Of a stretch of 64,000 bases of DNA, positions 1-7,566 are shown piece after piece. Both the position numbers and the translations under genes were made by a program. How positions within the stretch are numbered: position 1 is the first letter of the stretch; every line of letters begins with the position of its first letter. The stretch comes from Nicoliella spurrieriana (GTDB lineage: Bacteria > Bacillota > Bacilli > Lactobacillales > Lactobacillaceae), in contig NZ_CP093361.1 in the NCBI RefSeq assembly GCF_023380205.1, forward strand, positions 806,001 to 870,000, read 5' to 3'. Under the pieces are notes generated by a model, which ran no database searches, was not told the DNA's origin, and saw nothing but the letters and a program-made list of their open reading frames with translations.

Positions 1-1877
1 GTTTGGTGCAATATATCAATGGTCAGTTAGTTTATACTACGGTTGAACCTAACAATAGTTTGATTGCTAGTTATAATTTATCTAACAACGTTAAAAATCC
101 CATTCTGGTTGGAAATAATAATAAATTGGATTTGTCGTTTGCTGATTCAAATTCAGATAAGGTTATTACATTGGATCGTTCTAATTCAAAAATTAAGATT
201 AAAATTAGTAATGGAAAATTAACTGTAAACCGTTATAATGATTTAAAATCATTACTTACAAAAAAAGATACGACTCCAATTTCATTGAATAATATTTCAA
301 AAGCTGAATTATATATTGATAATTCTACAATTGAGCTATATCTACCTGAAGCAAACAAATCATATAATATCGTTAACCTTAATGATATTCAAAATGAACC
401 ATATAAATTGACCGTGAATACTGACGCAAGGGTTGATAATTATGAATTTAATACTAATGCACCTGCACTAACTTCTGATAAAATTAATTTAGTTGTTAAA
501 AATATGAATGCTTATGTTCAGAACGATATTAGTAGTGTAAATTCACTTAATAGTATTATTAATAGTTATTATGCTAATCGGACTAAGGATGCTGACTACG
601 ATGATCTTAGTGGGAAAGCTAGTGCTGCTGCTAGTGGTTTGAGTGATGCACAAAGTTCACTTTCATTAGCTAACAGTTATGCATCTAAAGCCGATTCATT
701 ATCTAGTGCCAGTGATGCCAGGGCTGATTTATATTTAGCATTAGCTAGTTCAGCATATGCTAGTGCTTCAAATGCTGAAGACTATGCAACTCAAGATATT
801 ATGATTGCTAACAATTCAATGGCTGCAAAGGCACCAAGTGCATTTACAAGTGTTGATAATTTAAATACGATAAATGGACGTAATGTTAAGTTTATCAATG
901 GTCAACAGGTTAATGGTAAGATTATTACTGATCAAGATGGTAATGCACACTATTACGATCCGATTAATGGAAATGAAGTTAAGAATGCTTTTTATGCTAA
1001 TAATGGAAAAACGTATTATTTTGATGAGAATGGTAACATGGTCAAGAACCAACAGTTGCAAATCAATAACTACTACTATTCATTTAATCAAAATGGTGAA
1101 GCATTAACCGGACAGCAAACAATTAATAAACAGGAATATCTCTTTGATAGTAGTGGGGCTCAGATTAGAAATCAAATTGTTAAGAATAATAGTGGTCATT
1201 TCTACTACTACGGTTCAAATGGAGCTTTAGTTACTAAAAGTAGAAATATAAACGGCCAAAAGCTAACAATTAAAAAGAATGGCCAAATCACAAGTAGTAA
1301 TAAGGTACTAACGTTAAATGATTCGATTACAGGTAGAACTGTAGATTACTATATTGGGAAGAACGGGAAAGCAGCTGGTGGAGTTAAGCAAATTGGTAAC
1401 CTACTCTATGATTTTGACAAAGATGGTAAATCAATTAATGGTGTTTTTGTATTGAATTCTAAAAATAATGTTATTGGTTATCGTGATGCTTATGGAGTAA
1501 CTGCAAGAAATACTTATGGACATAGTTTTACAAATGATGACTACTATTTCTTTAATAAGAATGGAAGACCAGTTATTGGGAACTTCACTGGTAATGGAGT
1601 TGAACAATATTATAATAAAAAGGGTGTTTTAGTTGTTAGTGCATTCTTACATTACAGTGGTGGTCGTCTTAAGTATGCTGACCGAAATGGTACGATTGCT
1701 CAAAATCTATTATTTGAAGTTAATGGTAAAAAGTATGTAGCAATTAACGATGGATACTTATTACAAAATAGTAAGTTAACAATTAATGGAACTTGGTATT
1801 CTGCCGATAAGAATGGGGTATTAACGAAAATTAAGAAGCCTAAGGATATTAATACCCAGCCTAAGCAATCAGTTTAA
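1..1877 (+). CDS. C-terminal part of a large surface protein with glucan-binding-type repeats (cut by window start)
   Basis: The reading frame is open from the first bases, so the true start probably lies outside the window. The visible 624 residues fall into three parts. Residues 1-170 are Asn/Asp-rich and probably beta-strand. Residues about 200-265 are an Ala/Ser-rich helical stretch, similar in style to the giant protein at 15.7-34.7 kb. From about residue 290 to the end there are roughly ten repeats with aromatic-Gly-Asn signatures (for example YYFDENGNMV, YYYGSNGALV), typical of the cell-wall/glucan-binding repeats of glucansucrases and related adhesins. No LPXTG motif is visible, so attachment would be through the repeats. 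The gene is far more AT-rich than most genes here. Function inferred: cell-surface binding to glucan or wall polymer. The catalytic or adhesive part, if any, is not in the window. Confidence 0.75.
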   Translation, partial: LVQYINGQLVYTTVEPNNSLIASYNLSNNVKNPILVGNNNKLDLSFADSNSDKVITLDRSNSKIKIKISNGKLTVNRYNDLKSLLTKKDTTPISLNNISKAELYIDNSTIELYLPEANKSYNIVNLNDIQNEPYKLTVNTDARVDNYEFNTNAPALTSDKINLVVKNMNAYVQNDISSVNSLNSIINSYYANRTKDADYDDLSGKASAAASGLSDAQSSLSLANSYASKADSLSSASDARADLYLALASSAYASASNAEDYATQDIMIANNSMAAKAPSAFTSVDNLNTINGRNVKFINGQQVNGKIITDQDGNAHYYDPINGNEVKNAFYANNGKTYYFDENGNMVKNQQLQINNYYYSFNQNGEALTGQQTINKQEYLFDSSGAQIRNQIVKNNSGHFYYYGSNGALVTKSRNINGQKLTIKKNGQITSSNKVLTLNDSITGRTVDYYIGKNGKAAGGVKQIGNLLYDFDKDGKSINGVFVLNSKNNVIGYRDAYGVTARNTYGHSFTNDDYYFFNKNGRPVIGNFTGNGVEQYYNKKGVLVVSAFLHYSGGRLKYADRNGTIAQNLLFEVNGKKYVAINDGYLLQNSKLTINGTWYSADKNGVLTKIKKPKDINTQPKQSV

Positions 1878-1903
1878 ACAAAATAAAAAATATTAATCTA
1901 AAT

Positions 1904-1943
1904 TAAAAAGCTTATTCCTAGTAATTATAGGAATGAGCTTTTT
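1904..1943. terminator. bidirectional rho-independent terminator
   Basis: A 16-nt inverted repeat (arms 1905-1920 and 1928-1943, loop about 7 nt) has A runs on the left and T runs on the right. It can end both the surface-protein gene and the converging TetR gene, whose stop codon lies at its edge. Confidence 0.85.
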
Positions 1944-2487
1944 AAATAATTGATTTTAATTTGACATCAAAGAGGTGGTAGTAGACATCTTTAAATCGTT
2001 CCGGTGGGATTGGTAGCGGGCTGGTGATCCAGATTTCAATGATTGCCAGTGAAAACTTCACGATTAATCGGAGGTAGTTTGCGTATTTTCCGTTCGGATC
2101 CAATAGGCGTCTGATTAACTTGAGGTACTTATGCTTTAGGTAGCGTTGCCAATCACCATTAATCGATGAATTGTAGAGGATCCGGATTTTCTCACGGTAG
2201 GTGTATATTTCAGGAATCGTGGTGTCGGAAACACACTTTAATAGGACGTCTAACGACTGGGTCGCTTGGATGTAATGGCCATGGTCTACGATGGAATGGA
2301 TAATATTACTGTCGATTTCATGGAAAATGAATTGTTGAATGTGGCGCTGATCATTAAAGTGGTTGTAAAACGTCCCCTTGGAAATGCCAGCCTCGGTAAT
2401 GATGTCATTATTAGTAATGTCGTTTGCATTCTGGGTATCGAGCAGAATTAGATATGCATCTGCTATTTTGGACTTGGTTTGATTAAT
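1942..2487 (-). CDS. TetR-family transcriptional regulator with an apparent ATT start codon
   Basis: Translation gives 181 residues. The N-terminal helix-turn-helix is clear (ITNNDIITEAGISKGTFYNHF at about residues 23-43), followed by a helical ligand/dimer domain. This is a normal length for a TetR regulator. No ATG, GTG or TTG precedes the HTH: the frame reads from an upstream TAA through ACT ATT GTA ATA AGA GGT GTA ATT ATT AAT CAA. An AAGAGGTG ribosome site (2493-2500) lies 5 nt before the ATT at 2485-2487, and starting there gives the usual ~8 residues before helix 1. It may be a pseudogene that lost its ATG, but the frame is otherwise intact. Operator-like repeats lie just upstream and suggest autoregulation. 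Confidence 0.75.
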   Translation of the reverse strand: MNQTKSKIADAYLILLDTQNANDITNNDIITEAGISKGTFYNHFNDQRHIQQFIFHEIDSNIIHSIVDHGHYIQATQSLDVLLKCVSDTTIPEIYTYREKIRILYNSSINGDWQRYLKHKYLKLIRRLLDPNGKYANYLRLIVKFSLAIIEIWITSPLPIPPERFKDVYYHLFDVKLKSII

Positions 2488-2500
2488 AATTACACCTCTT

Positions 2501-2534
2501 ATTACAATAGTTTAACAGTAATATTACAATATTA
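2501..2534. promoter_or_regulatory. probable operator of the TetR gene
   Basis: The 9-mer ATTACAATA occurs at 2501-2509 and 2523-2531, 22 bp (two helical turns) apart. The second copy is inside a near-palindrome TAATATT-ac-AATATTA (2519-2534). The position directly upstream of the regulator is typical of TetR autoregulation. Assignment to this regulator is inferred. Confidence 0.5.
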
Positions 2535-2633
2535 TAACACGGAATTCACTACCGGTATAATTTATTGGACAATTTGAGTCATTTTGGGTTGAAAATTGAA
2601 CTATTTTATAACCGGGGTTCAATTCTAACTAAT

Positions 2634-2662
2634 TTGTTAAGTTCTAAATATTTAGTTAAGAT
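2634..2662 (+). promoter_or_regulatory. sigma-70-type promoter of a candidate noncoding RNA
   Basis: TTGTTA (2634-2639), a 17-nt spacer and TAAGAT (2657-2662) predict a start near 2669, ten bases before the left arm of the long inverted repeat described in the next entry. Confidence 0.4.
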
Positions 2663-2668
2663 AATAGT

Positions 2669-2906
2669 ACATATCAAACGATATTGCCATTCAATTGATT
2701 CCTAATTTAGTAGCGTACCTGATCGATTCGCTGCTGAAATCCTAACTGACCATTAGCATTCCTTTAAAATCAAGGCGTTAATTGAATGGCTGAATATCGT
2801 GGACTTAAAAGATATTTTATCTCTTTTATAATTATTCACATAGCATATCAGAATCTCTCATTCTTAATAAATCCATCAGTCAATTGATTGATGGATTTAT
2901 TTTTAT
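2669..2906 (+). ncRNA. candidate structured RNA (sRNA or leader)
   Basis: This gene-free stretch holds a two-part inverted repeat. CGATAT plus GCCATTCAATT (2679-2696) can pair with AATTGAATGGC plus ATATCG (2780-2799), leaving a small bulge. It encloses about 83 nt with an internal stem (AGTAGCG with CGCTGCT). A strong terminator follows at 2866-2906. Promoter, fold and terminator together argue for a discrete transcript of about 235 nt. I do not recognise the family. 6S RNA and a T-box were considered, but no diagnostic motif was found. It could instead be an attenuating leader of the gene at 3032. Confidence 0.4.
2866..2906 (+). terminator. rho-independent terminator
   Basis: An 18-nt inverted repeat with one G-T pair (arms 2866-2883 and 2884-2901) runs into a T tract. 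It lies upstream of the promoter of the next gene, so it ends a separate short transcript. Confidence 0.75.
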
Positions 2907-2947
2907 ACTAGTGGTTCGAAACGGTCTAACCGTCCAAATATTACAAA

Positions 2948-2977
2948 TTGTCACAAACAATCGGCATGGATTATACT
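2948..2977 (+). promoter_or_regulatory. promoter of the secreted propeller protein gene
   Basis: TTGTCA (2948-2953), 18 nt, TATACT (2972-2977). Upstream, ACGGT-cta-ACCGT (2921-2933) is a small inverted repeat that could be a regulator site. Confidence 0.5.
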
Positions 2978-3031
2978 AATCACAGTTATGAATTAGTTAT
3001 GAATTCTATTTTAAAATGGCGGTGAATATTC

Positions 3032-4846
3032 ATGAAACGATGGGGATTGATCACGACCCTAATGGCAGCGACAGTGTGTTGGTGTGGCTTGACACATCAG
3101 CATGCTTCAGCAGCCCAGCAATACTATGCTAATTTCAATCAAAATTCAGTGGCAAATCCGCCCGAGTTACAATCGGGAAACGGGTTAACGCCCACGAATC
3201 AACCGGCCACGACGGTGGGCAGCATCCCACCGACCGTGGTCTATAACGGCAAGTTCAATCAGACCCAATACCAGATGGACCAGCAAAACCCCAGTCACAG
3301 CTACACCGATCAACAGGGGACGACGACCTTTAATACCGACTACTACCTCCCGAACGGCTTCCACGTTGATTCGCGGGAGTACGGCAATTACCAAAGCAGT
3401 GCCCAGATCGGTGATAATATGTATTTTGTTGAATCATTAGGCGACAAGGTCAAGCAGGGGGCGATTGCGAAGTACAATACGACCGACTTGACGAACCTAG
3501 GGGTCCTGGGTGGCAACGGTGACGGGCGTGATTTAATTTGGAAGGCATATACATATACCTCCCCATACACGGCCTATGGGCAAGCCAACTTAAAGCTGGC
3601 TGCTAACTACCAATCGGTGTTAAACGATGCGCAAAACAGCGATAATGACTCGCAAAATGCGGTCCAGAATGCAAGTGCGCAGGTGGCTAGTGACCAACAG
3701 GATAATCAGGCGTACCAAGCCGCGTTGCAAAAGATTACGAATGCTGCTGACCAATATGCTGCTAAGGTCCAATCAGCATTGGTCAAGCAACGCCTGTTCA
3801 ATGCGAAGATTACGAAGCGGCTCGCGGCTAGTAACTACGTGGCCTACTTTAACCAGGTCACGGCTACGAGCCTGAAAACCGCCAATCAAGTCACTACCAA
3901 GCGCAAGCAGGTGGTCAAACGCTTGCGGAAGGCTAAGCCGGCCCAACGCAAGGCGCTTATGAAGCAGTTAAAGCAACTGACGGGGCGCCAAACACAGCTA
4001 AGGGCGACCGTTAAGGCGGCCAAGGTGGCGTTAAAGCAGTTCAATCAGGGGATCGGGAAACGGTATTTGACTGCGACCCAGAACGTGAACGACTCGAACC
4101 AGTTGGTCAACCAGGACCAATTAGACGTGCAAACGGCTGAGCAGAACGTGACCCATAACGTGCAGTCGCTAGAGGCCGAACACGCCCAGTATTTGAAATA
4201 CATGGCAATCGTAGATGCGGCGCAGGTGAGTCCGTTGTTAAATATCGGCCACGGTCAGACGTTGTCGTATAATCCGGTCACGCAGAACCTCTATTTGGTC
4301 CAAGACGATACGCTGGCCAATCTGCCGGCGGGCGGGACGAATACGATTACCGAAATCAATCCGACCACGTTGCAGCCGATTAAGCAGTTCAACTTCCCGT
4401 TGATCAATGGAAATGCAAATTACAGCATTAATACGCTGACCTTTGATACGGCCGGGAACGCCTACTTTGGCCGCAAGGAGTCGGTCGTTGAAGCCGGGCA
4501 GAAGAGTTTTTCGACCTACCAGATCTACAAGGGGACGCTGAATGAAACCACCGGGGCGGCCAATTTTAGCGCCGTACCGCAAAACATTAACTGGGGTGGG
4601 TATAGTAACCAAAACCTTGATTATGATGCATATAACAACCGGATGTACATTGTTTCTGATAATATCATCACCTCGGTCCCATTAGACAAGCTGGTGGCGG
4701 GGACGCTCCAGCCAAGTGACGTGCACTACATGTCGTTTGGGATTAACCGTGAATTTGAGGACCTGTCGTTTGATGCGCAGGGGTACGGGTACCTACTGAC
4801 GCTGTGGAGTCCGGAAGTGATGAAGTCACAGGCGCCGTTGGATTAA
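3032..4846 (+). CDS. secreted beta-propeller-like protein with an inserted coiled coil
   Basis: A protein of 604 residues. A signal peptide is clear: Lys-Arg near the start, a hydrophobic core, and likely cleavage after ASA at about residue 28. A Gln/Asn-rich linker follows. Residues about 110-185 and 395-600 contain blade-like segments (aromatic-Gly-Asn-rich, such as LSYNPVTQNLYLV and LDYDAYNNRMYIV). The two halves are separated by about 200 residues of Lys/Arg/Gln/Ala-rich helix, likely coiled coil. There is no LPXTG or membrane anchor at the C-terminus, so the product is probably released or held non-covalently. GGCGGTG serves as ribosome site. Function is not recognised; a role in wall or polysaccharide binding would be a guess. 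Confidence 0.7.
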   Translation: MKRWGLITTLMAATVCWCGLTHQHASAAQQYYANFNQNSVANPPELQSGNGLTPTNQPATTVGSIPPTVVYNGKFNQTQYQMDQQNPSHSYTDQQGTTTFNTDYYLPNGFHVDSREYGNYQSSAQIGDNMYFVESLGDKVKQGAIAKYNTTDLTNLGVLGGNGDGRDLIWKAYTYTSPYTAYGQANLKLAANYQSVLNDAQNSDNDSQNAVQNASAQVASDQQDNQAYQAALQKITNAADQYAAKVQSALVKQRLFNAKITKRLAASNYVAYFNQVTATSLKTANQVTTKRKQVVKRLRKAKPAQRKALMKQLKQLTGRQTQLRATVKAAKVALKQFNQGIGKRYLTATQNVNDSNQLVNQDQLDVQTAEQNVTHNVQSLEAEHAQYLKYMAIVDAAQVSPLLNIGHGQTLSYNPVTQNLYLVQDDTLANLPAGGTNTITEINPTTLQPIKQFNFPLINGNANYSINTLTFDTAGNAYFGRKESVVEAGQKSFSTYQIYKGTLNETTGAANFSAVPQNINWGGYSNQNLDYDAYNNRMYIVSDNIITSVPLDKLVAGTLQPSDVHYMSFGINREFEDLSFDAQGYGYLLTLWSPEVMKSQAPLD

Positions 4847-4851
4847 ATGAA

Positions 4852-4888
4852 TAAAAGCGTGGTTAATTTTACATTGACCACGTTTTTA
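4852..4888 (+). terminator. rho-independent terminator
   Basis: AAAGCGTGGTT pairs with GACCACGTTTT across an 11-nt loop, followed by T residues, just after the stop codon at 4846. Confidence 0.75.
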
Positions 4889-4960
4889 TTTTGGAATGAA
4901 AAATCAAGGGGGGCTTTTAGGTTGGCTACTTACTATGCTATACTCAGGTTACTTAATTAA

Positions 4961-5045
4961 CTGCAAGGGGAGCCGTTTGGCTGAGAGTAGGTCCGTCCTT
5001 AACCCTTATGAACCTGATCTGGTTAGTACCAGCGTAGGAATGCAG
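4961..5045 (+). promoter_or_regulatory. TPP (THI-box) riboswitch
   Basis: The diagnostic elements appear in order: GGGGAGCC, GGCTGAGAG, ACCCTTATGAACCTGATCTG, and GTTAGTACCAGCGTAGGAA, closed by CTGCA/TGCAG at the ends. This matches the thiamine pyrophosphate aptamer. An extended -10 (TGCTATACT, 4937-4944... ending at 4944) lies just upstream. Between aptamer and gene, the hairpin 5106-5113/5120-5127 ends beside the AAGGAG ribosome site (5129-5134), and no U-tailed terminator is visible, so control is probably at translation initiation. Known behaviour of the family: expression falls when TPP is abundant. Confidence 0.95.
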
Positions 5046-5144
5046 CGACTTTGATTTTAAATGGAAACTTTTTCAATTTGCGGTGGTGAATTGGGTTCTC
5101 AGTTTAATTAAGCCAAATTGCTTAATTTAAGGAGAGATGTTTTC

Positions 5145-6461
5145 ATGGAAAATGATCAAGCAACCACTGATTTGTCCACCAATGACTTAAAATGGGGACA
5201 AACATTTCTTGCTAGTATTCAACATATTTTTGTTTCAAACGTGTGGTTAGACCCGATTTTTGTTGCGTCCACTGCGGGGCTATCACTAACACTATCCACT
5301 AACTTAGTGAATGCAATTTTTATTGCATCTGGGTTGGTGACCATTATTCAAGCGACCAAATTAGTACGACTTCCAATCGTTCAGGGGCCCTCTGCAGCTT
5401 TTGATGCATTGATGATCAATGCGGGAAAGACGGGGACCCTGCCAGCTGCAGGCGGATCGATTTTACTGAGTGCTATTTTGGCGTTTTTTTTAGCAATTAC
5501 GGGATTATTGGGGAAGCTGACCAAGTGGTTAACGCCCGCAATTACCGGGACCATTATTTTTCTTGTGGGGATTTCACTAGCCAGCTTCACGTTAGAAGAA
5601 TTTTTGGGCGGGAATCCGACTGCTGCAAGCTTTGCTGCCCCTAAGACACTGTTAGTAGCGATTGTCACCGCTGCCATTGTGGTGGGGCTCTCCATCTTTG
5701 GCCGGGGCTTTTGGCACCGCTATTCATTCTTGATTGCGCTTGTGGTGGGGGATGGATTGGCCTTTGCGACTGGGATGATCGACCTCTCGGGACTGGCGCA
5801 TAAGCCCCTCTTTGGGTTCCCACAATTATTGCCGTACGGAATGTTACGGTTCAACTGGACGTTATTTATTACCTTCTTCATTGCCTATTGTGTGGCAATC
5901 ATCGAAGCCATTGGGGTGTATGAGGCCTCGGCGGATGTGACCAAGACTAAAATTGACCAAAAGCGAATTGAAAAGGGGATTGCTGGTGAAGCAGCGGGTT
6001 CGATTCTTTCTTCAATGATCGGTGGGTTCCCAACAACGGCCTTTGCTCAAAACCTTGGGGTAATGAAGCTGACCGGGATTCATTCACGCAAGCCAATCCT
6101 ATTGGCTGGGAGCTTGTTATTAGTGTTCGGCTTTATTCCTAAATTAGGGGCCTTTCTATCACTAACCCCGGCACCAGTAATTGGTGGAATGTTCTTACCA
6201 GCCGCAGCAACGCTGATCACGACTGGCTTTGCGATTTTAAAACGGGCTGAGAGTAACGATACGAATAATTTGATCATTGGGTTATCGATTATGTTGGCAA
6301 TCGGCATCCCTGCCTATGCGACTAATTATTCGGGGGCACTGAGACCACTATTAACGAATAACATTTTGCTTGGGGCAATTGCTTCCGTATTACTACACAT
6401 TTTGTTAGTGGCAGTGCCTAAAGCGTTTCAACGGCGGGAGGTCAATCATGAATCAAATTAA
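5145..6461 (+). CDS. NCS2-family (nucleobase-type) permease under TPP control
   Basis: A polytopic membrane protein of 438 residues. The NCS2 signature Q-N-x-G-x-x-x-x-T-G is present (QNLGVMKLTG, near residue 302), as is the QGPSAAFDAL segment near residue 80. NCS2 carriers import xanthine, uracil and similar ring compounds by cation symport. The start is ATG 5145, 10 nt after AAGGAG; an upstream in-frame TTG is less likely. It is the first gene of the riboswitch operon and overlaps the next gene by 14 nt. Because of TPP control, the substrate is inferred to be a thiamine-related ring compound (pyrimidine or thiazole) and not a common purine. Substrate identity is not shown by sequence. Confidence 0.85.
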   Translation: MENDQATTDLSTNDLKWGQTFLASIQHIFVSNVWLDPIFVASTAGLSLTLSTNLVNAIFIASGLVTIIQATKLVRLPIVQGPSAAFDALMINAGKTGTLPAAGGSILLSAILAFFLAITGLLGKLTKWLTPAITGTIIFLVGISLASFTLEEFLGGNPTAASFAAPKTLLVAIVTAAIVVGLSIFGRGFWHRYSFLIALVVGDGLAFATGMIDLSGLAHKPLFGFPQLLPYGMLRFNWTLFITFFIAYCVAIIEAIGVYEASADVTKTKIDQKRIEKGIAGEAAGSILSSMIGGFPTTAFAQNLGVMKLTGIHSRKPILLAGSLLLVFGFIPKLGAFLSLTPAPVIGGMFLPAAATLITTGFAILKRAESNDTNNLIIGLSIMLAIGIPAYATNYSGALRPLLTNNILLGAIASVLLHILLVAVPKAFQRREVNHESN

Positions 6462-7566
6462 AAATGATGTCTTAACATTTATTCAACAGCATCCAGCAAT
6501 TGGGACTCCTAATGACGACCAAGACTTTAATCAGCTTGCGTTAAAAATTTTTAAATATCAGTTTGAGCATAACTTACCATTTAAAAGCTATGCGAAGCAC
6601 CAGCGCAAAACACCGCTGTTGGTACATGACTGGACTCAAATTCCGTTGATGCCGATTCGGGGGTATAAATACCTGTCGTTATCCGCTACTCCGATTACTC
6701 CTGATGAGCCGGTATTTATGTCCAGTGGGACCACGGATCCGACCCACCGGAGCCGGAATTATCATCCGACGTTTGAGACCTGGGATGCCTCGATGAAGGG
6801 GCCGTTCAAGCAATTTGTGATGCCCGATCGAGACCGGATGCGCATCATCGGATTATTTCCGGGGGCAGATGTGAATCCACACTCCTCGCTGTCAAGATAC
6901 GTTAGTAAGGCACTGGCGTTCTTTGGTGATGATCAGAGCCACATTTACGTTAATGAGCACGCCATGGACTTTTCCAGCATCGTCGGCGCCTTGCAAACAG
7001 CGATTAAGCAGAACGAGCCGGTAATGTTATTGGGGGCTAGTTTCTCGTACGTGCACCTATTGGACTACCTAAGGCAACACGACCTGCACTTTCAGTTGCC
7101 CGCTGCGAGTCGCATCTTTGATACCGGGGGCTTTAAGGGCCAATCCCGGGAATTGGGCTTGAATGACTTATTACAACAGCTTAGTGCAACGTTTGGGGTC
7201 GCACGGGACCACCATATTAATATGTATGGGATGACCGAGGTTTGTTCGCAGTGTTACGACCGCAATCTTTTTGATATGGCTCACCATCAGCCCGTTCATG
7301 ATACTAAGTTGGCTCCCGCCTGGGTCCGGATTCGGATTCTAGACCCAGACACCTTGGCGCCAGTTCAGGCTGGACAAACGGGCTTAATTGCCTACTATGA
7401 CCTGACTAATTGGAATTCATGTGTGGGGATTTTAACTGAAGATCTGGGGGTGCAATCTGCTGCTGGGTTTAAATTACTGGGGCGGATTAAGGGGGCCGAG
7501 GCCAAGGGCTGTTCAATTGCGATTGATCAACTATTGACTGCGACTAACGCCAGGGGGCAAAAGTAA
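6448..7566 (+). CDS. LuxE-like acyl-protein synthetase / carboxylate-activating enzyme
   Basis: A 372-residue relative of LuxE, the adenylate-forming enzyme that activates a carboxylic acid with ATP and passes the acyl group to a cysteine and on to LuxC. Visible features are the nucleotide-binding SSGTTDPT motif (about residues 92-99), YGMTEVCSQ (about 256-264) and the C-terminal GRIKGAEAKGCS with Cys355, which corresponds in position to the acyl-accepting cysteine of LuxE. A GGGAGG ribosome site lies inside the end of the permease gene. The stop overlaps the LuxC start (TAATG). No luciferase genes are nearby, so bioluminescence is not implied; the acid substrate is probably thiamine-related. 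Confidence 0.85.
   Translation: MNQIKNDVLTFIQQHPAIGTPNDDQDFNQLALKIFKYQFEHNLPFKSYAKHQRKTPLLVHDWTQIPLMPIRGYKYLSLSATPITPDEPVFMSSGTTDPTHRSRNYHPTFETWDASMKGPFKQFVMPDRDRMRIIGLFPGADVNPHSSLSRYVSKALAFFGDDQSHIYVNEHAMDFSSIVGALQTAIKQNEPVMLLGASFSYVHLLDYLRQHDLHFQLPAASRIFDTGGFKGQSRELGLNDLLQQLSATFGVARDHHINMYGMTEVCSQCYDRNLFDMAHHQPVHDTKLAPAWVRIRILDPDTLAPVQAGQTGLIAYYDLTNWNSCVGILTEDLGVQSAAGFKLLGRIKGAEAKGCSIAIDQLLTATNARGQK

Noticed and set aside
2669-2906. 6S RNA
   Set aside because: The fold is a closed multi-stem domain and not one long hairpin with a central bubble; length and terminator alone are not enough.
4238-4612. Open frame of 124 codons on the minus strand
   Set aside because: Opposite the propeller protein; no ribosome site and no domain-like text.
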